Part shown: positions 11,527 to 22,735 of the stretch, piece after piece
Layout of the letters: the number at the start of each line of letters is the position of its first letter
Position numbering within the stretch: position 1 is the first letter of the stretch
NCBI GenBank assembly: GCA_003013855.2
Contig: ML058371.1
Location: 1,116,001-1,180,000 of the forward strand
Origin: Liriodendron chinense
Lineage: Eukaryota > Streptophyta > Magnoliopsida > Magnoliales > Magnoliaceae
Direction: 5' to 3'
DNA length: 64,000 bases
The notes under the pieces: generated by a model
The model's input: only the letters and a program-made list of their open reading frames with translations
The model's database searches: none
What the model was told of the DNA's origin: nothing
Position numbers and translations under genes: made by a program

Positions 11527-11969
11527 TGGGCCCCACTATGATGTGCATTAGACATCTAAACCATGCATTTGGTGGGTCCCCTACTGGTTATGGGAGATCC
11601 CAAAAATCAGCTGTATTCAGAACTCAAGTGGGCCATACCAACTGGAACAGTATAAAATCATGCCTATAATATCTAAAAGCACTTGTTGGGGCTCACTTGA
11701 GTTTTGGATGCCGTTAAAATTTGGTATAATCTCTTGTTTAAGTGGGACACGCACAATAGATGGGCTAGATTTCTCAAACACATCTTAGTCGATCCTATGA
11801 ATGATAATAAAGATTTTAATGGGTGGATATCCACTCTTAACTTTTGTCTATGGTGTGGTCCACCCAAGTCATGGATTTGCCTGAGCTTTAGGCGCATGGC
11901 TTGCCATGGAATGGTGCATCTGACTGATGGTGTGGATGCCCATCACACATCACAATGGGCCCACACAGC

Positions 11970-11972
<3 letters not shown>
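11527..11972. mobile_element. Foldback MITE between two microsatellites
   Basis: The end arms are inverted copies: AGCTGTGTGGGCCCCACTAT at the left and, reversed, AGCTGTGTGGGCCCATTGTG at the right. It is a subfamily of the GTGGGCCC foldback group with its own interior. A (TA)n run lies just to the left and an (AT)n(GA)n run abuts the right end. Confidence 0.6.

Positions 11973-12019
<47 letters not shown>
11970..12019. repeat. (AT)n(AG)n compound microsatellite
   Basis: About nine AT units are followed directly by about fifteen AG units. The open frames across it are artefacts of the repeat. Confidence 0.95.
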
Positions 12020-12020
<1 letters not shown>

Positions 12021-12271
12021 GTCCTCAATCCTACATGGTTGAACACCATGGCTTGCTCACAATGAAGGGTCCCATTAACGATTCAACGTCCCACCTCTTT
12101 CAAAAAAAAATTAGAGCCGTCCGTGAATCAAAACCTGTACTTTGAAAATTTAATTATCTTTAAGTGATGGTTGTAACTCTTTTTTGCAGTAATAAAAGAG
12201 ATATTTTAAATTTGGCGATATTTAGAGAATATGGCGATAATATCATTTAGTGGATTTCTGTGATATTATCG

Positions 12272-12425
12272 GGAGATTTTCAAAATCTCGGACATATTTT
12301 TCATGCTGCCCTCCATCTACCCACACGAGGTGTGCTAATCTATCTCCGACATAAATCCGAGATTTTCAAAATCTGGGACATATTTTTCATGCTGCCGTCC
12401 ATCTACCAACACGAGGTGTGCTAAA
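12272..12425. repeat. Tandem duplication, two units of about 88 bp
   Basis: GATTTTCAAAATCTCGGACA...GAGGTGTGCTAA occurs at about 12272-12336 and again at about 12360-12425 with few differences, so it is recent. It ends just before the MITE starting at 12434. Confidence 0.75.
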
Positions 12426-12433
12426 CTGCTAAT

Positions 12434-12850
12434 GGGGAGCGGATTAGGTGCGGCCATGACCATGGGACCCACCTTGATGTATGTGCAGTATATCCCTGCC
12501 GTCTATTTTTTTTTTTCTAAATCATTTTAGGGCATTATTCCAAAATTGAAGTAGATCTAAATCTCAAGCGGACCACACCATAGGAAACAGTGGTGATTAA
12601 ATTCATACCATTAAAATTTTTCTAGAGCCCACCATAATGTTTATTTTCCATCCAACCTGTTGACAAGGTTATACAGAATTGGATGAAGTGATAAAAGCAA
12701 ATGTCACCTTGATTCAAAACTATTGCCAGGGATAAAAAGCTTTTAATGGTCAATCACCACTGCTTCCTTAGTATGGTCCACTTGCCCTAAAATGACATAT
12801 AGAAATGGATGAACAATACAAATATACTAAAGTCTAAAAATACATCAACA
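12434..12850. mobile_element. GTGGGGCCCACC-family foldback MITE
   Basis: It starts GGGAGCGGATTAGGTGCGG, a start shared with other family members, then carries the family order: TGATGTATGTGC, ATCATTTTAGGGCATTAT, GACCACACCATAGGAAACAGTG and, in the second half, the reverse-oriented CACTGCTTCCTTAGTATGGTCC. The right end is eroded. It has no coding capacity. Confidence 0.6.
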
Positions 12851-13307
12851 TAGCCCCGCAGTCAAGGTAACAACCACTAATATGTTACCAAAGTAACACT
12901 TAAAGTCTGATTGTTAAATCTGAAATCTGAATCTAAAGTTGAATCTGACATTAGAAGACTAATGTTGAATTTAGAGCAACATGTTTATTAATTAACATTT
13001 GAAATGTTTGAAATATGCTAATTTGACACATTTACCCTTGTTTCTGCATATAGTTGTGACTGAATCCCTATCATTAAAAACTTCATGGATTCTATCATAA
13101 TGGAGAATGTTTTATCCACACCGTCCATCCATTTTTTTGAAATATAGATTCCATATAATGTATGTGTCGCCAAGTAGATGACCAGTGTAGATATACACAT
13201 AAATTAGGGTGAGCTCCATGGAGCTTGGTTATGTCAACCTAGAAGAGGAAGGTGAGTGGCGTGTGGCACTCCACGTAATCCCTCCCCAAAATCCAACAGC
13301 GGATTAG
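12851..13307. other. Spacer, MITE fragment at about 13075-13165
   Basis: There is no gene. The part 13075-13165 carries a piece of the foldback family (TTTATCCACACCGTCCATCC). The rest shows nothing recognisable. Confidence 0.5.
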
Positions 13308-14110
13308 GTAAGACTCCATATCCACCCATGTCAATGTGGGACCCTTGATGTGGGGCTCACAGTGATGCGAGCACCTTACATCCACACCGTCCAACCATTT
13401 TGAAAGTTCATTTTAGGGCATTATGCTAAAAATGAAGCTGACACAAATTTTAGGCCGACCACACCATGGTAAAGAGTTGTGATTTAATCCTCGTCATTAA
13501 AAACTTCATGAATTCCACTAAAAAACAGCTGGATGAACAGACCACACAAATATCATCTTGATCCAAAGCTTTTGTGACTCATAGGACATTTTTAACAGTC
13601 AATCACCACTGTTTTCTGTACTATGGACCATCTAGGATTTGGAGCTGCTTCATTTTTTGGATCATGCCTTCACATGATCTTTCACCACCCCCCAGCGGGA
13701 GGAAGCAGATTGAGTTAAGATCTTGAGAACAGGTTGGATGACAAATAAACATCACCGAGGGCCCTAGAAATGCTTCAACGGTGGAAATCATTATACCCAC
13801 TGTTTCCTGTGGTATGGTCCACATGAGTTTGGGATATGCTTCAATTTTGGTTTCAACCCCTTAAATGATCTCGAAAAGTGGATGTACCGTGTAGATAAAC
13901 TACATACATTTACAGTGGGCCCAACTGAGTTTACTAGGTACGATAAGAGCCTCCTGAACTACTCAGCACGCAATCCGATTCCCCAGCGGGATTGGTTACT
14001 ACCCCACCCGGATCAGAGGCGGATGATCCCGGGCTCTGTAGGGCCTACCATGATATATATGTTTTATCCATATGGTCCACCCATTTTTTCATGTCATTTT
14101 AGGAACTAAG

Positions 14111-14146
<36 letters not shown>

Positions 14147-14480
14147 AGATCTAAGGCTTAAGTGGGCCACACTACAAGAAGCAGTGAGAATTGGGTGCCT
14201 ACCACTGAAAACTTCTTGGGGCCATTGGAGGCTCTGATCAAGCTGATTTTTGTGCTTTCCCTTCATCCAGGTTTGGGTGACCTTATAAAGAGGTAAGATG
14301 CTAAATAAACTTCACAGTGGACCCCATAAAGGTTTTAACGGTAGTCATTCTATTCCCATTGCTTCCTATGGTGTGGTTGACTTGAGCTATGGATGTGCTT
14401 CATTTTTAAAATCATGCTCTAAAATGATTTGAAAAAGTTGATGGACGGTGTAGATCTAACACATAAATCATGGTTGGCCT
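13308..14480. mobile_element. Cluster of three partial foldback MITEs
   Basis: One copy starts near 13308 (CAGCGGATTAGGT) and breaks at about 13677. A right half runs about 13728-13925 (ACAGGTTGGATGACAAATAA ... TACAGTGGGCCCA). A third runs about 14035-14480 and contains an A run. All show the family words GGGCATTATG, GACCACACCATGG and TCATTTTAGG. The order suggests insertion of copies into or next to each other, with deletions. Confidence 0.55.
14114..14143. repeat. Poly(A) run
   Basis: About 30 consecutive A bases inside a foldback MITE; likely a slippage-expanded A tract of that family. Confidence 0.9.
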
Positions 14481-14949
14481 AGAGAAGTGCCACACTGAAA
14501 AAGTTGGGTTGTGTACTTCGTAAAGGGAAAAAATCTTGTCACGCACACGGCAATTTTAGATTTTTTAAAAAAGCCTTCGGAGCGCATTCTGGATTCACCG
14601 TTAAACCAGGCCTCTTTGGCGGAAAAATTTCAGAGTAAATGACGGAGCACTTTCTGCATTCAATGTTATCAAACAACACTTAAGGGTGAGTGCATTCCAA
14701 ATTCCGCATCCTGTGCTTTTTTTAAGTGTTAACAAACGGGCCCTTATTCTGCTCCCAATTGGCCACCATTGCTTAGCATAGAGCGGATTGTTGGTCGAGC
14801 CTTCAAACTATGCTGAAATAGAGTCTCACGACGGGTCGGCCAGACTAGTCAACCAGTTTAATAACAAACTGGAAAGCAGTGAAGACTCTGGGTAAATTTT
14901 CATGTATTCAGGACCAATTGACCAAGGGTCCAGGACTGATCGGCAGGTG
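14481..14949. other. Spacer, no gene seen
   Basis: There is no supported gene. Words such as GTTAACAAACGGGCCC near 14730 resemble ends of small DNA transposons, but no paired end was found. Confidence 0.45.
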
Positions 14950-15413
14950 TGTTGTGATCAATCCAAGACCGGTTGTCAATTGAGCTAGACAGGTCAAATT
15001 TTGGCTCAGGCTCGTTGTACTGTTTCTCTCCTTTCGTGATTGTTCGACTGCAGTGGCGGTGTTCTGCATGGTTACACAGTTTTGCATAAATTACTTCTAT
15101 TTTCGAATCTTTTGCTAAAAAAGGACGCTAATCCGGATTTAGATGTATTATAAGGTATACTAATTGATATTAGGGTTTTGGGGAGAGAGTTTTGGTGAGG
15201 GATAAAGCTTTGTTCATCTTTTGGCCGAGGCTCTACTGTGAGTAGATGATCTCTGTAATCTTCGGATTCGTAGTGTTGCTGTCGCTTTGTGCCGTAGTTT
15301 TTTCCCGCAAGGGTTTTCTCACGTAAAAATCTAATTGCTCTCTGTGTTGATCTCGTGCGTGCGTGTGGGATTCGTTTGATTCATATTTTGTGCTTCCGCG
15401 AGGTTTTCCTAAT
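14950..15413 (+). mobile_element. 5' LTR of a degraded Ty1-copia element (5' limit uncertain)
   Basis: It lies immediately upstream of a primer binding site. Its 3' part (ATTAGGGTTTTGGGGAGAG, CCGAGGCTCTACTGTGAG, TTCCGCGAGGTTTTCC) has the usual look of Tnt1/Tork-type LTR transcribed regions. The 3' edge is set by the primer binding site at 15417; the 5' edge is a guess. There is no matching 3' LTR in the window. Confidence 0.55.
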
Positions 15414-15414
15414 A

Positions 15415-17060
15415 AGTGGTATCAGAGATATTGTTGGGTGTAGCGGAATTCGAATCTGAGATGATCACATGACACAAGCACGAAGTTCGATGTTGAGAAG
15501 TTCTTTGACAAAAACAACTTCAAGTTATGGAAGGTGAAGATGGAGGCCATCCTAATTCAGCAAGGGGTCGAGCATGCTCTTAGGAAGCGACCAGAATCTA
15601 TGAAAGATGATGAGTGGACCTAGATGGACAAGAAGGCAGAATCTCTATACAGTTGTGCCTGACAGATGACATCCTCTATAACGTCATGAGGAAGAAGACC
15701 GTTTTTGATACATAAGTCAAGCTAGAGAAGGTATACGCAAAGAAATATCTGAAAAACCGGATGTATCTGATGATGCAGCTCTTCACTTTGAAGATGGCGG
15801 AGGGGACCGATGTGGATGATCACATCAACACATTCAATCGATTGATTTGCAAGTTGCTGGATATTGGAGGACAGATGAAGGACGAGTATCAACCTTGCAT
15901 CCTACTAAACTAGCTTCCTAGTTCATATAAGTCGCTCAGAGACTCGTTGTGTACGGGTAGGGAAATCATAAATGTTGAGACCATTGTCTCAGCCCTCCAG
16001 TTGAAGGCAATAAGACAAAAAAGCACTGACGCAAGGTCTTCCTCCGATGCACTGGTTATGAAAGGAAGAAATTCAGAGTAGGGTGAGGGATCGTTACGTT
16101 CTATATCCAAATCCAATGGCAAAGACAAACCTAAGTTGAAGTGTTGGGCTTGTGGTAGGGCACATGAAGAAGGATTGTAAGAGTCCTAAAAGTAAGAAAG
16201 AGAAGATGGGAGATTCTTTAAGGGAGGCCAATACCGTTGAACCTTCTGAATACGGTAGTGATGTGTGCAAGGTCTTGATGACATCGAAGACAAAATATCT
16301 CAGCAATGAGTGGATCATGAAATTTGAGGCTTCGTATCACATGTGCCCGGATCTGAGCGTCTTTACTTCCTACAGGGAGTATATGAGGGCGGTTCAGTAT
16401 TTCTAGGCAATGACTACACCTGTAAGGTTGTAGGGATTGGGACAGTGTGCATCAAGATGTTCGATAGGATCGACCGGACTTTGAAGTAAGTGAGGCACGT
16501 CCCCAGGTTGAGGAAGAATCTGATTTCTCTTGGTGCACTCGAAGCGATGGGGTGCAAGTTCACTGGTTTTGACCAGTTTTGCAAAGTTTCGAAAGGGGTC
16601 CTTGTAATTATGAAGGCAGAGGCACGAAAATATTTACACTGATTGAGAGCACTTCAGTAGGTGGAGTTGCAGCGACTGTAGTGGATTCCAGGTCTGCACA
16701 TATGTGGCATGCCCGTTTGGGCAACATGAGCGAGCGGGGCATGAATGTAGTTTCTCAACGATCTTTGATCCCTGTTTTTAAATATCTAAACTTGAATATA
16801 TACGAGTATTGTGTGTATGGTAAAAAGTTTAAATTGTCGTTTAAAGGGGGAAACATGTATGTAAAAGAGTGCTAGAATAGGTCAATTCTGATGCATGGGA
16901 GCTGTCGTCCGTAGTTTCTATTGGGGGTCATCGTGGTTCGTGTCGTTCATTGGTGATTTCAGTAGGAAGGTTTGGGTTTATTTTTTGAAAAATAAATTAA
17001 TGTTTTTACCACTTTCAAGTACTGGAAGGCCATGGTGGAAAATTAGTTAGGGCAGAAATT
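15415..17060 (+). pseudogene. Ty1-copia gag-pol remnant (truncated)
   Basis: It starts with a primer binding site, TGGTATCAGAGA (15417-15428), complementary to initiator tRNA-Met as in most copia elements. Gag follows (KFDVEKFF...NFKLWKVKMEAIL at about 15485-15560), then a CCHC knuckle split by a frameshift (LKCWACG, then GHMKKDC, about 16137-16185). The protease region keeps ASYHMCPDL, but the catalytic Asp-Ser-Gly is replaced (WIMKFEASYHM). The pre-integrase HMWHARLGNMSERGM is at about 16700-16745 and the start of integrase at about 16900-16990. Reverse transcriptase, RNase H and the 3' LTR are missing. Several stops (for example about 15621 and 16406) make it non-functional. Confidence 0.85.
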
Positions 17061-17103
17061 AAAAGTTTTGAAAGTTTTGAAAATTAGTTAGGGCAAAAAA
17101 AGT

Positions 17104-17750
17104 ATAGCCAACTATTTAATGGGCAGATTTGAGTTTTTGGGATCAAGTCCTAAAATGAAATGGAAAAACAGATGGACATCAGGGATATACAACAAATTCA
17201 CTAATGTGGGCCCCATAAGGTCAGGGTAACACTTAATACGCTCCCCAGCCCGCATACGTCCCATGTCAGTAATTTTCTCGTGGCTAAAAGATGGTCGTTG
17301 GTTGCTGCTCTGTGGCCCCCACCATGATGTATGCTTTTTATCCATGCCGTCCAGCCATTTCTTCATGTCATTTTAGGGCAAGAGCTCAAAAATGAGGAAG
17401 ATCAATCTCAGGTGGACCACACCATAGGAAACAGTTGTGATTTAATCTCAGCCATTAAAAACTTCCTAGAGCCATCTTAATACCCGCCACAATGCTTATT
17501 TTCCATCTCACCTCTGATTAAGTCACACAGACCTGGATGAAGGGGAAAAACAGATATTAGCTTCATCCAAATCTTTGGTGGGCCGCAAGATTTAATGACC
17601 ACGTTAAATACCACTATTTCTTATGGTATGATCCACCTGATTTTGAATCTGCCTCATTCTCTCATTCATGCCCTAAGATGATATGGAAAAATGGATAGAT
17701 GGCATGGATCAAACACATTAATCATGGTGGAGTCCACAGAGCACGATATG
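17104..17750. mobile_element. Foldback MITE plus an adjacent right half
   Basis: A right half lies at about 17104-17215 (CCTAAAATGAAATGGAAAAA ... GTGGGCCCCATAAGG). A nearly full copy runs about 17310-17750, with TGTGGCCCCCACCATGATG at its left and CATGGTGGAGTCCACAGAGC at its right. It belongs to the family at 3710 and has no coding capacity. Confidence 0.6.
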
Positions 17751-19240
17751 TAATCTGTCGTCGATGTCATTAGGGCCGGTTAAAGGATTTCCAAATTAGG
17801 TGCACCCGGCCTCCCCAATGCAATGTCGGCCCACCTTAATGCATGTATTGCATATCAAATGTCCATCCATTTAACCGGCTCCTTTTATGGCATCAATCCA
17901 AAAATTAAGCACATCCAAATATCAGGTGGATTATAGTGCTGATTGAATGCTCACTGTTAATGGTGAAAACTGGTCAACAGACGAGATGAGGTGACCTCCA
18001 ACTGGTCAGCAGATGAGATAAGGTGACCTTCAACTGGTCAGCAGATGAGATGCAATTGATCTCCTGTTAGTATGCGATCTGGATCTGGATTGAAGGTTTC
18101 TTAGATCTTGTAGAGCACAAAGGAAAGCTAAGGGGGGGTGGCTAGGGTCCAGCTGTTAGCCCTTCGATGCCTAAGTTAGTTGGATCTTGAAAGATTAAAT
18201 ATCTCTCTTTAGATCATTTTTTGTCTCGTACCTTGATAATGAAGAGGACGTGTACATTTATAAACTTAGGTTGCAGAGTTGTATTCCCTTTTTGAAGCCG
18301 TGATTTCAAGGGAGGGATTCTCGGATCAACGCGATCCTTGGGCCGTTCCATAGTTATGGGAGATGTTCCCGTATTCCCCGATGATTCTCCAAATCTTTCG
18401 CCTATTTTCTTGGCTGAAGCTTAAGATCTCGACAGGTTATCAGGTCTCAGGTCATCGGTCGTCCTGGAGGTCTCAGGTTGTTAGGTCATCCTAGAGGTCT
18501 TAGGTCATCAGGTCTCAGGTCGTCCTGGAGGTCTCAGGTCGTTAGGTCATCCTGGAGGTCTCAGGTCGTCAGGTCATCGGGCAAATCTCAAATCGACCTC
18601 TGCTCTTGTCCTCGGCCTAGTCTCAGGTCAGATTTGAGGACCTGTACCTGGGCCCGCTGGACTATGGGCTTTCCTCATGACTTGAGGTCAACTCAGGTTT
18701 ACCACAACAGAAGCCTTCCTACTCTCGAGCCTGGCTTGCTCGGCTTAGGTGTCACGCCTCAAAATTTGAGACTCGAGTACAACAACTCAAAATTCGAGTT
18801 CCAGGGTGTGAATTTAAATTTCGAGCGTAGATTCCTTGAGATTCCATTCCATACATCGCATAATTAAAATAAATCCCAAATATAAAGTTTCTTTTCCACT
18901 AATATCTTATTACATTAAATTTTACAAAATAAATCGACTACGGTTGGCGTTTGAGTAACACATAACCATCTGAATACTCTGCTCCGTCTACGTCTTTTTC
19001 TTCCAGAAAACCTGTAAGAACTGTGGTGATTTTGGTGAGCTAAAAAGCTCAGTGAGGTCATTTTCATCACAAGTAATATTCCAGTTAATAAGAGATAGGA
19101 TACGAATCATCAACGGATAGAATTGTATGAAATATACGAGGATGACGTGATGATTAATACATTTTATAATTTATTATAATGGAACATGATTATCATGATG
19201 TCATGTATGTTATAATACGTGTGAGAGCAATAAACGTCTA

Positions 19241-19520
19241 GGAACTCGCTACCACTGAACATTAGGAACCTGTCGCAAATCAACCATGCTCACCTAACCG
19301 GTACAACGAGGTGGCAAATCAACCATGCACGCTAGTGGAAAAATCAACCATACACCACCGATCCAACCGAGTAAATCAACCATACTCAATAAGTGAAACG
19401 ACCAGAACTCGCTGCCACTGAATATTAGGAACCTGTCGCAAATCAACCATGCTCACCTAATCGGTACAACGAGGCGGAAAATCAACCATGCACGCCAGTA
19501 GTCAAATCAACCATGCTCCT
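19241..19520. repeat. 163-bp tandem duplication with AAATCAACCATGC motifs
   Basis: GAACTCGCT.CCACTGAA.ATTAGGAACCTGTCGC at 19241 recurs at 19404. Inside, AAATCAACCATGC or close variants occur about eight times. It lies within the Tekay-like LTR. Confidence 0.8.
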
Positions 19521-20252
19521 GTTCTATCGCCGTGTATAAATGTATGCACATGTCATGAGTTTATGGAAGCATTCATCAAGCACATATGCAATTCATCATT
19601 CAATCAAATCACACCATGCATGCATTAACTTCGTGAGGGGTCTCTTTATTCAAACTCTAGGTGAGTGTCTATTAAGAAGTGTAATGACAATACTACGTAG
19701 AATTTGGATAATACTTCAACTATCTAGGGTTATATATCGTTGTCGTCGTAAGTATGTAGCCTAAGTCAATCGTATTCTTAAAATTTCGATTTGTGCAACA
19801 AGAAAGAAAAATTGAGAAAGGAATCAATAAGAAAGTAAATATAGAAAGAAGATTTTTGAGGATGGAAATAAAACTTGGATCCCTTACCTAGGATCAAATA
19901 TACGGCTCTAAACTCAATTTAGAAAGAGGTTGAGAGATGGATCTTTACCTACGATCCATGTCAAAGAATGACGTAGAAATTGGAGACTAACCTTGGAAAA
20001 ACAAATTTAAGGAAAGAAGTATTAACTAAAAATTTCTATGATGAATCACTCACTTGAACATGTAGGATCCCAAGCTCTAAGAAGATCGAATTCGGTTTTG
20101 AGTTGGGTAGTGAGTCTACTCAGCGAATCAGCTCACTTGGTTAACTCGATCGGAACTTTCTTCTTGTGTTTCTTTATTCTTGTTTGTCCAAGAGGATCTT
20201 TGACAGATCAAAGTGAGCTAGATTGGTTCTTGGATCTAGTTGTCGAACATCC

Positions 20253-20257
<5 letters not shown>

Positions 20258-20297
<40 letters not shown>

Positions 20298-20425
20298 CTT
20301 TCTCTTGGCCTGGGACGCTGCCCCAACATCAACAGGAACAGTCACAGTGGTTGGGTCCACCACTGGTTAGAGAGCACATAATCTTTCTCTCTCCTATCTC
20401 TCTCTCCAACGGCTCTCTCTCCAAC

Positions 20426-20471
<46 letters not shown>
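20258..20471. repeat. Two (CT)n microsatellites
   Basis: CT runs at 20258-20292 and 20428-20471, with a short CTCTCTCCAACGG duplication just before the second. The long Leu-Ser open frames across them are artefacts. Confidence 0.95.
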
Positions 20472-20477
<6 letters not shown>

Positions 20478-22059
20478 GGCGTTTTCTTAAGGAGGGGGAG
20501 AAATAGATGGACAATTTATATAGCTGAGCAAGGGAGGTAACAATCGCACGTGCGATCGGTTAGATTTTCAATTCCAAGAAGGAATCGATTTCCTCTTTAT
20601 TGTAACTTACGCCAACTAGGGATTGTTGGATAGGTAGGTGGGGTCCACATGAAGATTTGGGAGAGATCTGGCCCGTCCATGCAAGGTAGATCCAGAGATC
20701 TTGAAGTTCTTTGATTTATACGGTGGTTTGAGGAGGGTTGCACGGTCAACGGATGACCAGAAGATTTCAAAGGATTGGGGACGGATAGCGCACCAACATG
20801 ATGGACGGTTTATATCAATGAAATGGGGACCACTTAGAGGATGGTGTGGATCGTGCATGGAGGCAGCGGTAGTGCTGTCACTGTAGAGTTCATGAAGAAG
20901 ACTGACGGTCCGTTAGTCATGCGTGCAACGCGGTCAAACGCAATTTGACTGCGTGGCCGACCGTGTGCACCACACACTGGGTCCCACCATGATGGTTATA
21001 TGAAATCCATTCCAATTAGCAGGTGGGTCATAAATTCTTAGGCGTTGGTACCAAGATTGGGACAAATCCGAGTTAAGGTGGGCCACTTATTATCCAATTT
21101 TTTATTAGGGTATTTGTAGGATGATCGAATGGCTGAAATTCGACGTGTATAGATAAAATGTATCTAATAGATGGTATATAAAGTTTTTTGTGAAAGTGAT
21201 TGTCAGAAATCATATCACTTAAAAGTGTCACTTTAAGTTAAATTTAACTGGTATTTTTGTAATTATTGTAAATTTGTGAGTTTTGTGAAATCTAATACTT
21301 CTACGCTGTTCTAGGGTTTATTCTAAGTAACTTTAATAAATGGACCATGCCCTAAATCCCTACGGATTATTTATTATTAATTTATCAATATTAAAAGTTA
21401 TTTAAGTTATTAAATAATTAATTAAATTACGATTTAAATGATTCCAAGAACTTGGGGTGTTATAAGCACGCTTGAACAGGTTCATATAATCAGAAAATCA
21501 ATGATCTAAACATATGCCAAGTGACAGACAAGACGTACGGATATGTGTACAGGACAAGGTGGAGATCATACGGAGAGTTTACGTTGATCGTGTAGTTTGA
21601 AATCGAAGTGGATGGTTAGATATTCCTGTCTAGCAACGATAGATCATTCTAACGGTCCGTCTATTGACTTAACTAAGTACACTAAGTTTTCAGAGTCTTA
21701 AAAGTATCGGGATATGTATAAAAGTGTATACCTGTGTGTGTGTGTGTGCGCGAATAACACGGCCTAGAATTTAATTTCTCGTGTGTGAACACGCACTCGT
21801 GTACCTACTCGTATGCCTAAATTTTTGGGGTATTACATTCTACCACCCTTATACAGAATTTCATCTTCGAAATTCGATCCACCTACTTGTGTACTAAATT
21901 TCTAAGGTGTTACATTGGGAGTAAAGAGAAATGAATGAGCTGACATTTGAATTTGGCCAACTGCATAAGGTAGGTCTGCTAGGGTGGCCCGTAGGCTCTG
22001 CCAATTATACGGGTCGACATATAGAGGTGGCCTCTGGATATTTCGCGTTTGGTCCGACT

Positions 22060-22735
22060 CTTTTGTCCATTCCGACTGCCCAAGTCCATCTTTCGACTCT
22101 TGGTCTAGGGTTATTCTTCAATTGCCCAGGTCGGTCTTTTGACTCTTAGTCTAGGGCCATTCCGACTGCCCAGGTCGATCTTTCGATACTTGGTCTAGGG
22201 CTCTTTCGACTGCCTAGGTCGTAGTCTAGGGCTCTTCCGACTACCCGGGTCGGTCTTTCGACACTTAGTCTAAGGCTCTTCCGACTACCCAGGTTGGTCT
22301 TTCAACTCCTGGTCCAGGGCTCTTCCGACTGCCTAAGTCGGTCTTTTGACTCTGCATCTAGGGCTCTTTCGACTGCCCAGGTCGGTCTTTCGACTCTTAG
22401 TGTAGGGCTCTTATAGCTCACATTGGCCTCGTTGGCCTCTGGGTTGTGATAGCTCACCTTGGCCTCGTCGGCCTCTGAGCTCTGATAGCTCACCTAGGCC
22501 TCTAGGTTCTGATAGCTCACCTCGACTTCTGGGCTCTTAGAGCTCAGCTCGGCCTCGTCGGCCTCTTACATGTGCTATGTAAATGACCTCGGACAGGTCG
22601 TCCTGAGGAAGGTCGTCCTGTGGCAGGGCTTCCTAGGCAAATCTTCTTGAACAATTTTTACTGAACAGGTTTTCCTGGGCAAGTCCTTCTGGACAGGTCT
22701 TCCTGCACAGGTCCTCCTGGACAGGTTTTCCCGGG
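22060..22735. repeat. Three adjacent minisatellite arrays
   Basis: At about 22060-22410, roughly 60-base units around CGACTGCCCAGGTCGGTCTT and CTTGGTCTAGGGCTC; at about 22410-22565, roughly 30-50-base units around GATAGCTCACCTTGGCCTCG; at about 22585-22735, roughly 20-base units around GACAGGTCTTCCTG. All sit in the internal region of the small LTR element. A related GGTCTCAGGTCGTCCTGGA array lies in its 3' LTR at about 18440-18580. Confidence 0.8.

Larger units (their letters stand above)
18750..21914 (-). mobile_element. Tekay/Del-like chromovirus relic: LTR, pol tail, LTR stub
   Basis: On the minus strand a 3.1-kb LTR runs from 21837 (TGTAATACCCCAAAAATTTAG) to 18750 (TTTTGAGGCGTGACA). Just before it (21838-21880) is the end of a gypsy polyprotein, with codons reading FEDEIL.KGG, and a purine tract. 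Before that, 21881-21914 is a 34-base stub starting TGTAACACCTTAGAAATTTAG, homologous to the start of the long LTR. Flanks TTAGG (18745-18749) and TTGGG (21915-21919) fit a decayed target duplication. The rest of the element, probably most of 9-10 kb, is deleted. Another TATAACACCCC at 21464 is an alternative LTR start. Confidence 0.6.

Noticed and set aside
11704..12145. Frames of 112 and 72 codons with Arg-Glu repeats
   Set aside because: They cross a foldback MITE and an (AT)n(AG)n microsatellite.
20038..20506. Two plus-strand frames with long Leu-Ser runs
   Set aside because: They run across (CT)n microsatellites inside a Tekay-like LTR, so the reading is an artefact.
21431..21464. LTR boundary at TATAACACCCC (21464) instead of 21837
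   Set aside because: The flank AGCAC does not match TTAGG, while the boundary at 21837 is preceded by a pol tail and purine tract and the outer stub ends at a matching TTGGG. Kept only as an alternative.
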